Notes: generated by a model not told the origin, from the letters alone. Positions 37,101 to 50,326 are shown, counted from the first letter of the stretch. The stretch: DNA of 64,000 nt from Crotophaga sulcirostris (GCA_013397455.1 VYZB01000076.1:2749468-2813467); one strand, 5' to 3'. Program-made: numbers and translations.

Positions 37101-38861
37101 CTCCTTTTCCAGGACAGAGAAGGGTAAAGCTGAGCTACAATGACCCATTCAGCCTCTTTGCTGCATGAACCTTCACAGCAATGCCGTCTGCACAAGAAGA
37201 AATGGTGAGAACAGCTTATCTCCCCACAGATCCTAACCCGCCACGTGTTTTAGGGTGGACAGATGGAAGCCCCATTGGATCTAGCTGTGGAGGGAGTGCA
37301 GATTAATTGCTATCTGACTATCACAGAACAGTACCAATTTCACTTGCCTGGGAAGCAGTATGTGTTCCAAGGCAAAAGAAGAATAACATTCGCCTGATGC
37401 TATTACTTCTCTTATTCCCCTGCCTGCAAGAAGGAAAAAGAGGCACAGTACTGCATGGAAGTCTGTTTCCCTGCTGTGGAGAAATAAAAGCACCTCATCC
37501 TGAAGGCACGTAATATTGTTAGTCTGCTTTGCCAATTACCTGTTTTTAAAGCGCTTTAAATTAGATTCAACTTAATTCTGTTTCACTTTCAGGTCATAAT
37601 ATTGTTTAGAAACATTATGGAAACACAGACACAGTAGAAGTTCTCTGTGGTTTAAAAAAAAAAAAGAGTTGATGTTTCCATCTTTGCAGCTTCAGAGGAA
37701 GCCCAGGTCCTGAGTACCTCTTAGCACCTCTGCCTCTCACACCTGCTCTGTGACTCCACATGGTGGATGCAGTTGTCAGCACGTTGTGGGACCCACATAG
37801 GTGGCAGCAAACGAGACCTCCAATGATAGCTTGGGATGGTGACGAGACTTTAGTAAACATGAAGAGAAAGAGTGTGTAAGGCAAGAAAGGAGGTCTGTGC
37901 CTCTTGGTGCTGTGGTGCTCTCTGAACAGAGATAACAGCAGGTCTCAGCTGGGCTATGCCTGGGGAACTTACGTGTTGTCCGTACTGTCTCCAAGGGATT
38001 GCTGATGATACAGCAGTGACCGACTGCAACTAGCAGATGGGGTCCTGGAGTGAGAGAGAAGCTGGTCTGCCATGCAGAATAGATATGAGGCATAATGCTA
38101 GCAGCAGAGCAGAGAGAGATAAGTGCCAGTTGTGTGAATTTCCCTGTGTCTGAGACCTCTCATGTCAACATCTATTGAAAACTGTGTTGCTTATTATTCT
38201 GGCTCCCGGGCTCCTTTTCTGATTGTCTTGAAGACATTGCTTTGCAACAGTAAAATAATATTTGCACAATGCAGGATAAAATTTGGAACTCTTAGCTCTT
38301 CAGACAAGCCCTGGTATTTTTTCAGAGCTTGGAAAAAAACCTTGGAAGCATCTCTGTCGGTTTAAATTGATGGATGTGTGCAATTACCCCATTGAAACTT
38401 ATCCCAATAGAAATGCAGTTATACCAACATAGAACTGGTGCAAAACCAGTCCCAAATAATTATCTGAGTCTTGAAATTGTTACACATGGCTATGTAAGCC
38501 ACACCAGTTTATTTTTACCATTATCTAATGCAATAAAGTATTTCTTTGAATTTTTCTCCTTGTAGAGGCATGTAATGTGCTTTAGTGAAGTTAATCATGT
38601 GCAGCCTCAGGTGACTACTGCTTGTGTTTCTAGTTTATTTTCTAGCCTTCTTTTCATTCTCCCTTATTAATAGACGTGCTGAGGTTTCAGAGGAAGCTTA
38701 ACTTTCTAGAAGCCATTTCTCTTCAACTAGCTGTGACACATGCCTGCCTGATGGATGTACGGTACTCACTTTCTCTGCAGACGAGTATCTGATTTCACTG
38801 GGAGTCCTTGCTGACTCTAATATTGCTGAGACAGCTGCTCATCTTTCTTTTTTTTTTTCAG

Positions 38862-39009
38862 CGAGGAAGCACCATGTACTCACTCTAATTACAAATCCTG
38901 TGATCTGGCCATTCTTCAGCTTTTGCAGCCTGCCTGTAACTCTCCCTATCGAGGTTTTAAAGATGATCTGGATGTGGAACACCTGATCCCCCCAAAATAT
39001 TCCATTTAA
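38862..39009 (+). other. Candidate terminal exon (weak)
   Basis: A strong polypyrimidine tract with CAG (CTTTTTTTTTTTTCAG type, ending at 38861) precedes a frame open for 48 codons from 38863 to a TAA at 39007-39009. The frame begins EEAPCTHSNYKSC and ends EHLIPPKYSI. It has no methionine start, so it would have to be a 3'-terminal exon. I recognise no family. A 48-codon open frame after a chance acceptor is not rare, so this is only a prompt for transcript checking. Confidence 0.12.
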
Positions 39010-42000
39010 TTTATTGCTTAGTTTTGGACTGATCCCTCTTTGGTGTCTTTACTGGGTCATAGGGGTAAGAAAGTAGAAGGTTGTTTGTTTTATTTCTATT
39101 TTCATTTTACGGAACGTGGACTGAGACAGCAAAACGGTAACTCCCTGGCCACCATTTTATGTGTGAGGATGCAATACTCTGTGGCTGGTCAGCTTTGCAG
39201 AGCCTCCTCATTTCTGATGGCAGGAGGAATTCAGTGGTTTTGATTCACAGTTTGAGTTTCATAGCTGCTAGTGGTTGTGGAGCACAATGACTGTTGTAAA
39301 TGGTGTCCATAGGCATCACATTCCGGATGAACATACAGAAACAATTACTGACTTTTCTAAGCAGTTACTGTTTGATGGCTATGTAGTTAAAATTCTTAAC
39401 TTTTATAAATCAGTGGCAAACACCATTGGAAAGTCCATCTCAGCTATATTTAGATTATTAAAATAGTTATAAAGATTGATACAGGTCTGCAGAGAACCTC
39501 CACTGAGTCAGGGAATTTGTCCAACCAGTGGTCTCCCTTGATGTTGGGCTGGCTGTATTAGTCTACACAACTGCACAGGGCACTTGCCTCTATAGCCCAA
39601 CCTTTGAGAGACTCTAAACTGACATTATAAAATATTTGAGCTTCAAGAACTGTTGTCTTCTTGAGTTACTGTGTTCTAATCAACATATTTTTCTAAGTGA
39701 TGGCTTACAGGGTCTGTGCAAATTTCCTGCTGATTCTGACTAGTGTATATAAAAATATGCACATGAATTCTCTTCAAATACAAAATCTGTTTTGTTGCAT
39801 GGACATGGGTATTCTTATCACTTTGACTCCTCTATCTTTGTCTTTCAGCTACTGTGTAAGCAGACCAGCTTGCAAAAGCAGAGCATCCATCACTGGAGAA
39901 GGATTACCAGATTTTTACTCAGTCTGGAAGCATGTGGAAGATGTTGGCGTGGAATGAATCTTTTAAGTTATACCTTTAGTACGTAATTTCTCTGTAAGTC
40001 AGGGATTTCCCTGTAAGTCAGCAAAGGTCTGGTCACATTAATTTATATGGGGAGTATTGACTGATATTTTTTTGTCCAACAGAGTTTGTTTTCAACTTAT
40101 GAGATGACAGCATAACTTAAAATACCTTTTGTTCACACGGAAGACAAAGCCCTTGATAGAAAGGATGCTCTTTCATGCTCTTACTTTGTCCTCATCCCTC
40201 TGATATTTGAAGTGTTTTCTTTGTTGAAACAGGTATATAGCACAGACTATTCCAAAGTTCTTTAGTTGATCCTCTCCATAGCTATGTGTTTACTTACAGC
40301 CCAACATAGTGTGAACTTGGGGTGTTGTGCTGATCTGTCCTCTCAGTATTATTTCTGTAAGCGTTTGATTTCCAGGACACAGTGCTCCCTGCCCACCTCA
40401 GGATGTGCAGAAAAGCACAGTCCAAAGAAAAGATCCACTCCATTAGCTGAGAGCACCCCCATTTTTCTTTTATAAATTGCATTGTTTACCATAGAGTCTA
40501 TATTGATATATTTAAAAAACATCTCAGTCATGTGGCTGGGTTTGAAAGATGCATTAAATAAAAATAAATTAAAAATTTCATTTTGGATGACATCCAGCCC
40601 CACTAAATCAGATTCTGGCCTTGGTTGCTGCCATTTCACACCATTTGTCCCATGTTGCTGTTCAGTCCTGGTAAAATCCTATCCCTTTCTAACTGATAAA
40701 ATCTTCTAAAAATATATATCTGGGAAATATACTGTTTGATCCTGAAGATTCCAAAATTATGCTGTTTGTCTAACAGTTTGAAAACAGCCTTGTATAGATG
40801 CTGTACTCTTTGCTATCTGTTCAGCATACATGACACCCAGAGACACACAGTTGTAGTTAGTCCCTTAAATAGTCTTATTAAATAAGATTATGTAATATAG
40901 ATCCATTAGCCAAAATCAAATGACTGAGTGAAATCCTCATCTCACTGAACTATATAGAAAAACTCCTTCTACAGAATATCAAAACTACTGCATTTATGTT
41001 GGACTTGGATCTTTATTTTGCCATTTTTGAGTTACAGGGAAGATTTTTGTATTGATATCACCATATCAAAAGCAAGTACTGTGTCAACCAAATTTATGTC
41101 TTTGAATGGTGGTGACATGATTACTGTTTCTACCTTGTCATATGAAGTTCATTTTGAGTTTGCAAAGTGTTCCACAAGTCTCAGTTAAATAACACCATAA
41201 GGGAAATATCAATGTACACATTTTAAATGTGCATGTACTTTCACAGTGAGCATAATAGTTAATCCAGAAAACTAGGGAGAGATGCAGCATAACACACAGC
41301 ATTGTCTTCTGAGACTAGAATAAATGGGTGTTGTAAACTGGCATATATTAATTTTCCCCATTACTATTTTTAATGTCTTTGATCTGAACTTAGAAGCACT
41401 AGAAAAATCCGCTAAGTTTTCTTCTACACTTTGCTGCTGCTCTCTCGTAGCATAACAAGCAACACAAAAGGGGAGCATTTGAGAATACTCCCAGATGTTC
41501 AGCTTCCTAAAGCACTGCACATGTGCCGGCTGTATTTGGTATTTTTAGATCTCTCTGAGATCCAAAACACTATCAAACCCCAACAGCTTTTTCTCTCTGA
41601 ATCTTCAATCCATGCTGTGTGGCACTCATTTGTATTGTACGATGCCAAAGCAGGGCCTGAACAGTCAGATACCCTGGCACTTCTATACATTTTCTAAAAC
41701 TACAGAAAGAAAATATGGGCTTAGGAGTGCATTCTTTAGCTCCTCTGGTAAAATACTTAGCCAGCAATATTCTCCCTAATCTGTTATGGGTTTAAAAAGA
41801 AGAATAAAACTCTTCTTAACAACATTCTTTTTCCTTGCAAACTACATAGAAATTTTTGTTCTCCTCTTTCCCTGATTCCTCAAGATTCCCCATCTCTCTC
41901 TGCCCACTCCATCTCCTCTCATGCAAGATGTTAAAAAAGGAGACTGAACTAGAAAGCTTATCTACAGTGCATTCAAATATGACACCTGATTCCTATTTAG

Positions 42001-43039
42001 AATAGGTTCTGAATTTCAGCAGATACTACCATTTCTCAATAAATGCACTAATATAAATTATTCGAGGTTGCATCTCCTTTCATGTTAATTTTTGCCATGG
42101 TCTCATCCTGCCTCTTTGTCCCTCCCAAGACTTCTCCATCAGGCTTTCTTTTCATCCGACTGCAACACAACATGTATCCATCTCCTTCCACCTCAACAGC
42201 TGATCTCTGATATTAAGCACATGGCGATGCTTGTTTCCTACGCTACTCGCTGCGAGCATTAAATGGCTGATTGGATCACCTTGTTACATCGCTAGTAAAT
42301 GTACAGTGCCTCTGAGAGAACAGTTACAGCTTCAGGGAGTCTGCAGTAACGTAGCCGAAATGCAAACTGACAACTGGGAGCTTTAGCAAGGAGAGGTTCC
42401 TTCCCGCCGCACAGGCCCCCCTGAGCCAGCATGGGAGGTGTTTTCTCTGCTATTTCCAGCTTTGGTGTGAGGAGTCTCCTGGGCTATTTTTATGGGAGAT
42501 TTTTTTTTTAAAACCTCTGCTGTACGCTCTGTGCTGGCTGCCCAAGGGCTGTGGAGTGACAGACAGAAGGAGGGATGGTGGCCAGGGTGGTGGTGTGAGC
42601 CAGGGGCACATGTGACCCGCATGGAGTCTGTGTCACCAAGCAAGGCATGCCTTGGCAGGCCCGCCTGGTCACCGGCCCCACGCTGGCTCAAACCACTTCT
42701 TGGTAGAAGATTCCTTTCTGGGAAAGGCTTCTTAAGATCCAGACTATCTGGGTGTTGCACTTTGATACCTTGTCAAATTACTGCTGCCTCTACAGCAGGT
42801 GCTATTTGCAAGTCAGATATTTGTGTACCTTCCAATGTCTTACTAAAATGCCAATAGGTTGTTCTTCTATGCATGCACTGAGACTGGGACTGCTAGTCTG
42901 AGCAATGTGGCACATGTAGCATGTCTCATTACATTAGAGTTCACGAGTTGTAATAGCTTTAATGGAACATGTCTAATGTAACGAAGAACGTTAGTCCCCA
43001 AAATACGAGAGCTATACACAGAAAATCATAAAAAATTAC
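39010..43039. other. Non-coding DNA with a CpG-richer patch
   Basis: No gene is recognised. A 19-bp tandem duplication lies at 39986-40023. The region 42235-42720 is GC-richer and holds noticeably more CpG than its surroundings (for example TACGCTACTCGCTGCGAG near 42240). Two overlapping opposite-strand open frames of 121 and 125 codons occur in that patch; this is expected where GC is high and stops are rarer. Confidence 0.45.
39986..40023 (+). repeat. 19-bp tandem duplication carrying CTGTAAGTCAG
   Basis: Two contiguous units, ATTTCTCTGTAAGTCAGGG and a copy with small changes, lie end to end. Each unit contains GTAAGT, a perfect splice-donor core, but no exon context is visible. Confidence 0.7.
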
Positions 43040-43200
43040 ATTAGAAGGCATTTTTGGAGGTCTCAAATTTAATCTGCTAAGAACAGGGCTAGCTTCAGAG
43101 TTAGAGCAGGTTGCTCAGGACTTCATCTAGTCAAGTTCTGATAACCTCCAAAGAGACAGATTACTCAGCCTCTCTGGATGCATTTTCTCAAAATCGATGT
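43040..43200 (-). mobile_element. Old CR1 LINE fragment, reverse orientation
   Basis: The antisense CR1 3' region is recognisable in order: TTTTTGGAGGTCTCAAATTT, GCTAGCTTCAGAGTTAGAGC, AGGTTGCTCAGGACTTCATC, TAGTCAAGTTCTGATAACCT, CCAAAGAGACAGATTACTCA, GCCTCTCTGGATGCATTTTC. These correspond to the standard 'gagcaggttgctcaggg...tccaaggatggag' series. The copy is diverged and truncated at both ends, with no intact coding sequence. Confidence 0.75.
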
Positions 43201-44999
43201 GCAATTTTTAAATACATCTCAGGTCTTCAGGTAAGAGTAGGATATACTTTGCTCCTCTGCTTGGAGAATCATGGAGTGCCTTGGCTGCAAGCATTCAGGT
43301 CAGATTTTCCTGTGTGACTATAGCAAATATATGTGGCTAAATTCCAAAGGGTTTCACTGGAGCTTTTACCACCAAGGTCAGAGGATTATAAAGCCATCAG
43401 TTATAAGTATACCGTGAAAATATTCCCACATAAGAGAATCAGGCCTAGCTTTACCTCTTGGATGCCCACCAGCCTGCTGTGAGAGGATCCAGCCATTGGT
43501 TCTTTCACTTGAATTTTTATGTAGTATGGACAGAGTCCAGGCAAATATTCCTGTTTGTTTCCTCTACCTACTCCCTAACACCCACCTTTGAGATCTCATG
43601 GTTTGGCTCCTTAGCCTAGGTCCAGTGCTTACTCTTCTGTCTTTTCTTGTATTAGTATTTCCACTGCAAATGTTAACATTCAACTTCCACATAATTCTTC
43701 AAAACTTAGGCACTTTTTAATGGAAAATACATACATGTGGGCACACAGAGCCTTTGTGTAGAGTTTCTGAACCCAAGTAAATCAATTACTTAATAGAAAC
43801 GTACAGAAGAACTTAGTAATTCTCGCTGATTTGAAAAGCTCCAAAAACATGAAAAGTTCTGGCTTCCCTTGGGAAGTGGGCTGGGAGTTCAAGCATCAGG
43901 AGTCAGGATCTCCCACTGCCCCCTGGGGCTCCCATACAGACCTCCTTATCGAGAATTGCTGGACATCGAGCTGAATTTGGAGTCTGGTGCAAAATACGTA
44001 ACAAATTCTCCTCTTTGTCACAGTTAAGGGTCTGACTTGCAAACCAATCTGTTCAAAGTAGCAGTGGGAATGCAGAGCTATGTTACATTTTTTAAGAAGT
44101 TTTATTAATTTAGCAAAATTTAACAAGCTTATAAAGCATTTGGTAAGAAAGGAATGGGAGTGCCACTTTAATGCAGCACATACATTTTCAGCAGCATTAG
44201 AGTGCAAATTGCTCGTGCCCAGATTTGGAAATGAGATGTTTGTGCATCTGTAGAATTGTGTGTGAATGAGCAACTTCAGAACCATCTCAGCGCCAGGGAG
44301 AGCAGAGCAGTGCTGACCAGTGCCATGGCCAGAACACTCAGAGCAGAGCTCACTGGCCAAGTGTATGTTGTTACTCAAGTGAAAAGAGTTCAGAGGCACT
44401 GTGGCAGGTGAATTTTCCAGCTGCAATGTGTGCTAATAATTGGGAAGTGATATTTCTTAGCCTGCAGTCCATTTCCCTACACACAGAGATAAGGCACAGC
44501 AACAAATCTTTTGGCTTTGTGTTCTTTAAATATGAGTTAACATAAAGGGTTAGTAATTTATATCCGTTGACAGGAACAGGTATGTGGGGAAAGTTCTGTG
44601 TTTCCAGTGGGAGTAAGATAAGTAACCATCTGGGTCTACTGTAGTCATTTGCTCTGTGGTTCCTAGGACAAAATGACTGAGTCTAATTTGGTGCAAAACA
44701 TTGTAGTTATCATAAATTTAATTATTTTTCATTGACTTTATCTCCACTCATGGTAAAGGAAGAACACAGGAAGTCCACCTAGCAAGTGGACTTCACAGAC
44801 AACATCAGGAATCCTACTAGTAATGTCAGATTATTAAAAATGATCTTGTGTCAGTATGAGTTCTCTGAATCAGGGCAGTGTCTGTCGTGGCAAACTGTGG
44901 AGTGTAGATCCATAGAGGGATCAGAGAAGGTGTGTTTCCTCAGTAATTCTCCAGGTAAGAGTATCTGCCAGAAGGAGACAACATTGAACCCCATGATGG
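43201..44999. other. Non-coding DNA holding an unexplained 176-codon open frame
   Basis: There is no mobile element. The minus-strand open frame 43896-44426 is the longest in the window outside CR1. Its predicted product has many Cys and His residues and shows no recognisable domain, signal peptide or membrane segment. The DNA under it (about 44060-44260) is AT-rich with few simple repeats and could instead be conserved non-coding DNA. I do not call it a gene. Confidence 0.4.
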
Positions 45000-45191
45000 G
45001 ACAATTATACACTGCTTGGGGAGGTGGTGTAGTCGCTGTCCCTGGAGGTGTTTAAGAGGAGATTGGATGAGGCACTCAGTGCCATGGTTTAGATGATGGG
45101 TTGGTGTTGGTGTTAGTGTTACTGTTAGGTCATGGATTGGACTTGATGATCTCAAAGGTCCTTTCCAGCCTTGTGATACTGTGATACTGTA
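45000..45191 (+). mobile_element. CR1 LINE 3' end, same subfamily as the 9840 copy
   Basis: From about 45010 the sequence follows the 9840 element closely: GGAGGTGTTTAAGAGGAGAT, TGGATGAGGCACTCAGTGCC, ATGGTTTAGATGATGGGTTG, ACTTGATGATCTCAAAGGTC, then ATACTGTG repeats ending near 45191. Its GTGTTR hexamer stretch (about 45099-45130) is longer than in the 9840 copy. Only the last codons of ORF2 and the 3' UTR are present. The 5' boundary is blurred; weak similarity may begin at about 44990. Confidence 0.92.
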
Positions 45192-45299
45192 ATTTCATCC
45201 CTCATACCAAGACAATGATAACAAAATACAAAGAGTTAGAAATGAGAATATATATATATATTCAGATATATTCTTTAGATGAGCTTCATATATGCAAAA

Positions 45300-45462
45300 C
45301 TGCTTTTTTTGCTTTGGTTTTTGTTTGTTTGTTTCTTTGTTTGGTTTGGGTTTTTTTTAAATACAATAGAAGCAGTGTTTTAGAAAGCTTTAAGAGAAGG
45401 CCAAATGACTCTCAGTGGGGTTTTTTTTGTTTTTTGTTTTGTTTCATTTCGGTTTTTTCCTT
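45300..45462 (+). repeat. T-rich / GTTT low-complexity tracts
   Basis: Two T-rich blocks (about 45300-45360 with GTTTGTTTGTTT, and 45419-45462 with TTTTTTTTGTTTTTTGTTTT) flank about 60 bp of ordinary sequence. They lie just downstream of the CR1 copy. Confidence 0.75.
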
Positions 45463-48400
45463 GGTAGGTGAGGTGATCATTCTAAAAGTCAAAGCAGAGC
45501 AGTAGGGAAATTCTTTAAAAAACATTAATTTGAACATATTCAAGTGGAACCCATTCCCTCTATACATTCAGGCGGTTTATATTCTGGCATAATTATTTTA
45601 TAACATGGCTAAAATACAATAAGTTTGATTAAGGTGGTTTTAATAAGGAGCACAGAAAATGTGTCTGTATGTAATAATAACAATGAGCCTCATATTTTAC
45701 AGTTTAATTTGCTGGGTCAACATGTAATGCTTTTCCCATTAGCACTGGTGTGATTTGATGTGGAAAATAATCCTGTTTCCCAACAAACTTTAGGAGATAA
45801 CAAATATTTAATGACACCCTACGTAGAAACAATAAATAAATTTGAGTCGCTCTTGGACTCCTGTGGAAAGAGATTGTGAAAATTTTATAAGTTGGGAATT
45901 AATAAATTATAACCTGGCTGTTAAAATGTGAATCACTAAAGACTCTTGACACCCTTTTCCTTTCCCTAATTGGAATTTAAAAATAAATAAATGAACAAAT
46001 ATACTTGTCATGTTTAGAGGCTAACTTACTTCCCTGCACAAGTTGTGAAAGTAAGAAAAGTTGATCACATATGGTTTGCATATTTTCTTTTACAAATTAG
46101 AATCTGGGAAAGGACAGGAGTGAGATAAAGAACTGACTGGATAAAACATAATCTGTTTATAAAAACACATTGTAATATACAAAACAATTACCTGCAAAAA
46201 TTCCTGGATCCTCTAGATCCTTTACAGTGCTCCATAGATTAAACAATCATAGAATTTCCAATGCATTTTTCATTTACTAAAGCAAAGTTAGCTCAAGGCA
46301 CTTCTGCCTTTATTTATGAACATTTTCATTCAAATTCTGCATGAGCAGAAATAAACACCAAAATGATGATACGGGGACATTGGTCAAAACAATATATTTA
46401 CTGAATATACTGTGGAGCTCAGATATTCACCTGGGAAACATGGGAGTGAAGTGTCTGTCCACACACTGTCTCTGACAGCCACCTGGTTCCTCATAACCTT
46501 TCCCCTCTGCTGAGCTGTCCCTGTGCTTATGTGAAAGGGGACATAGGTCCTTCCAGGGTCATGGAGATTCAGCAATGAACAGAGGGAAAAGGAGTGACAC
46601 TTATTCCTCAGAGCAGAATGAAGGTGCAGTTAAAATGTAACGTATGTAATGTAATGTATGTAATTCATGTCTGGGCTCCTCTGTCTGTTGTGTGAACAAC
46701 CTGGCTTTCTCTGTTGGCCTTGGAGAGTCTGTGGGAAGTGGATAACAGGCAAAGCCAGTGAGCTGGAAGGGCACTGAGAGAAACAGTGAAGATCACCAGA
46801 ATCTCACTAATATCTACAGATATCTCTGCCTGCTTGTTAACCTCCCTGAGATATCTTGGCATATAGGACTTAACTTCCTGGTCTTTTCACCCTTCCTAGA
46901 GCATCTCAGCAAGAGGATATGGCAATTCCACAATGGACAATATAAATTTCCCCATCTCCTATTCATGTATTCATCTTGAGCTTGGAGATCTTTTGTTCAG
47001 AAGAGAGTACGTGATTTTATTCACTAAAATGTCCCTGTTAAATGGAAGTCCATAATCTGGTGTACCTGTTTCTACTTTCTTAGTGTTCACTGTATAGAGG
47101 GAGGTATGAAGAAATATGATAATAGATAATACTAAAGAATTATTTGGCATGCCTTGCATCTTCCATTTAAACTTATTTCTGTTATTTTTTTAAGATCTAG
47201 CTAATCTTCGTGGTCATTTTATTATCTCTTGCTCCTCTTTTCCTCAGTATTTGTGACTCATGATGTCATCATGTATAATATTGGTCAAGATTAGATTGGC
47301 TGCCTCTGTTCAGCTGAAATTAAATTTACACTTCTGTTGATTCCATGTAAAGAGAACTATTGTGTAATCTGATTGGTCTAATGACTCCTAGTATCGGCTT
47401 TTGCTGAAATATCTCTTTTATTCATCTCAGCAGTATCTCCCTCTCCAGATTTTGGCAATTCATCATACTTTAGCTCCTGTTTCAGATTTCTACATTTACA
47501 AACCAAAGTTCTCAGCTGTTTGGTAATATTCATTCTCTGGCACCGTTTGTTAGCAGATAGAGCCCTATAAAGCCCTGTTAGAATAGCAGTATCAGAACCA
47601 GGAAGAATCATTCTTTTGCCTAAAGAATTATTGTGGATTTTGCAGGCTCATTTTTCAAACACGTCTGATAACAATCTTGAAAGCCACATGGAAACCAGGA
47701 CATTCCTGAAAAGCAGTTGTTACTGCCTGCACTCTTCTGGTAGATGCTGTGTATGTACTACAGCTATAGTTTTACTGCCCCCTGTTTTGTTTATGAAATG
47801 ATTCCTTGCCTGAAGAATTCCTAGTTGCCTTACTTCATTGCTGTGTGTTTTTCCTTCTCAACAGCATGACACCAGGTGCTCATGGGTGTATACACAGGAG
47901 AGGTCTCCAAGAATTCCCGTCCAGGATGCCAGCTGTTCCCAGGCCCTGACCTTGCCATGAGGCAAAGCACATCCAGGAACCATCATGCAAGCTGTAGGCC
48001 ATCCTGGTGTTCCCTTGAATGCCGGGATCTGCTGTAGTCATCTGAGCACAGGTGGTGCTCATGGAAACCTGCTCTATAGATGAGCAGAACTGGACTTTCA
48101 ATTACATCATCCTGTGTTTCTTTCTTTGCATGTCACAGTACTTGAAATGGTGGGTGCATGTCTTATGGCATCAGGCTCCAGTCACCCTCTGTAAGTGGTG
48201 ATGTGGGCTCAGCCCAGACTTGAGGAGTGGATCCTGTTCTGATCTTCCCTGGTCCACTCTCTGTGAGGCAGCCCTTAGGTCAAGGACACCACCTGGGGCC
48301 ATGGTAGAAAAAGGGACAGTTGAATGCAAATATAATATCCAAACCTTCCCAAACCATAAAATGTTTTGATCTGATGTTTGATTCAGTCCATCCTTTCTGA

Positions 48401-50298
48401 AGACACGCAATCTATTTTAGATAGATTATTTTTTTTAATGGAACTAAAATAGGAGAAAATAGTTTCCCATGTATTTATTCTGCTTCTTTTAGTGTCTTAT
48501 CATGGTTCCAGGGTTTGCCTGTGATTTCACTGATGAGTTGTATCTGATTATTGTTCTGGTCTGGACAAGAGAGGAACTCTGTTGTATGTAATAGGAGCAT
48601 GGAAAAAGTTTGAGAACCTGTCATGGCTGAGCCAATTACCTAAGAAGTGGTTGTTCCTTTTAGTCATATGTTTAGTACATTTTTGTAACATACTGGAGCA
48701 CTCCCTACTCTTGCATGCATGAGTGCAATCTTGGAGCAAGTCAGCTGAATTAACATCATTTTCTTTAGAAAACAGATTAGAGACTTCAAAGACTTCTTGA
48801 TTGACTCAAAATGTTTTCATAGGAGAAGGTAAATGAAACTGGATACTTGTTTATTCTAAACAGACTGTAAATAATTTAGGAAATTTGAGTCCATATTTGT
48901 TTCTGTTACTAGATAATGCAGAAATTCAGAAAAGGAAAATTAATGAAATTAAAACCTTAAAAATACCAGTACAAACTAGTTTAATGTTTCAGGAAAAAAA
49001 TGAGGGTCATTGTTGATTAACCTGTCATGATTCATTTGCCTTCTTGTTAAAAATAAAAGCATCATGTTAATATCACATTTGACTATGAAGCCCCACATTA
49101 TTATAACTCCCTAACAAAAAGCAATCTCCTAGCTGGCCACCTATTCTTTTTAACAGAACTGGGCATACTTGAATTTCCCAAGACATATCTATTGGAAGGC
49201 TGTTAGAAAGGCATGTTCCTCTGGCTCACTTCTTGCCATTTTATCTGCCAGTAAAAATTTGCACCTTTGAAAATTCCTAGCCTTTAGCCACTTGTTTGGG
49301 AATGGACACCATCACTCTGGAAAGTCATTTACACTGGTGATCATTTTGACCCCAAAGCATCTCTCAAGGCAGGCCCAAGACTGAATGAGCCAGTATTCTC
49401 CAGCTAACAGCTCACAAATAGTTTACTACATTTGAACCCATTTACCTTGCCTGTGGTCCTAGCACCCGCTTTTATAGGCACACATCTCTGGAGGTCTAAA
49501 GCATGTAATGGCTCTTGGCAGCTTAATTTCTGAGTAACAGCCCAAGGGAAGGTGGAGATAAAGACTGCTGTGATGGTACTTACCACCCAAGAATCTGCAT
49601 ATACTTCTCTTTTTTCACCACATCCCTAGCTAGCGGGTTGATACTGTAGGGCGTCTTTCAATTCTGATGGCTATGCCATTGTCTGTAATGGGTAAACAGA
49701 CAGCCTCCCAAAATGCTAGCAGCTCTTTTGCTAAAACTCAATGATTGACAAAAATAAGAGAAAAAAAAGAACTGGCATTTCCCAGACCGATTTATGAAAT
49801 AAAAGTGCTGACCAGAAAGTAAGTTTTAAGCTATGATTTAAGTCTTATTATTGTATTTCAATTCAAGGATTAATTTTCTTCTCACTAGAGTTTGGTACCA
49901 CCCTCTTTGCAAAGAGTAATTAAAAAAATTCATTAGTGGGGATGGTAATCTCTTCTGCCATTTCAGTCAATGTTGTAAGGTAACATAGCCTGGAGCTTTG
50001 CACAGCTTGGCACTTGTTATAAAAAAGGGTATTTCTAATAAGATTTACATTTATTAAGACTCTACCGTGGCTGCCCCAATCTTGATCTTCTTGAAGTTAA
50101 AGGGAGAATTCTTACTGACTTATGTACGATCTGACCCAAACAGCAGGGGATCTCGAAATAAAATGCAGTCTTATAGCATCCTTCATTTTATTGGGATAAG
50201 AAATAGCTTCAAAACAGCCTTTCTCACAACATTATGTTCTTACTTCAATGTACAATGCATATTCTCACTCACTCACTCAAACATTTTCCATGAATATT

Positions 50299-50326
50299 TT
50301 AAAATAAGTTATCTTAAAATAAGTTA
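50299..50326. repeat. Direct repeat TTAAAATAAGTTA (two copies)
   Basis: The 13-bp unit occurs at 50299-50311 and 50314-50326 with a 2-bp spacer. It is a minor slippage-type duplication. Confidence 0.75.

Larger units (their letters stand above)
27985..38861. other. Non-coding DNA, no gene recognised
   Basis: A long unique interval. Simple repeats are present at 30982-31014 (TA-rich) and 31089-31120 (TATCA units). AT palindromes lie at 33833-33844 and 33847-33858. GC content rises modestly around 31600-31760 and 36600-36800. All open frames are at most about 105 codons, overlap on both strands and have no recognisable domain. No mobile element could be identified by eye. Confidence 0.4.

Noticed and set aside
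42383..42857. Opposite-strand overlapping frames of 125 and 121 codons
   Set aside because: Both occur because the GC-richer patch has few stop codons; neither shows a family signature.
46245..46265. AATCATAGAATTTCC, resembling a CR1 3' terminus in reverse
   Set aside because: Only about 11 bases match and the following UTR sequence does not continue, so chance similarity cannot be excluded.
47378..47611. Minus-strand frame with charged, protein-like composition
   Set aside because: Looks plausible by eye but has no recognised domain, splice sites or partners; it shows how easily chance frames look real.
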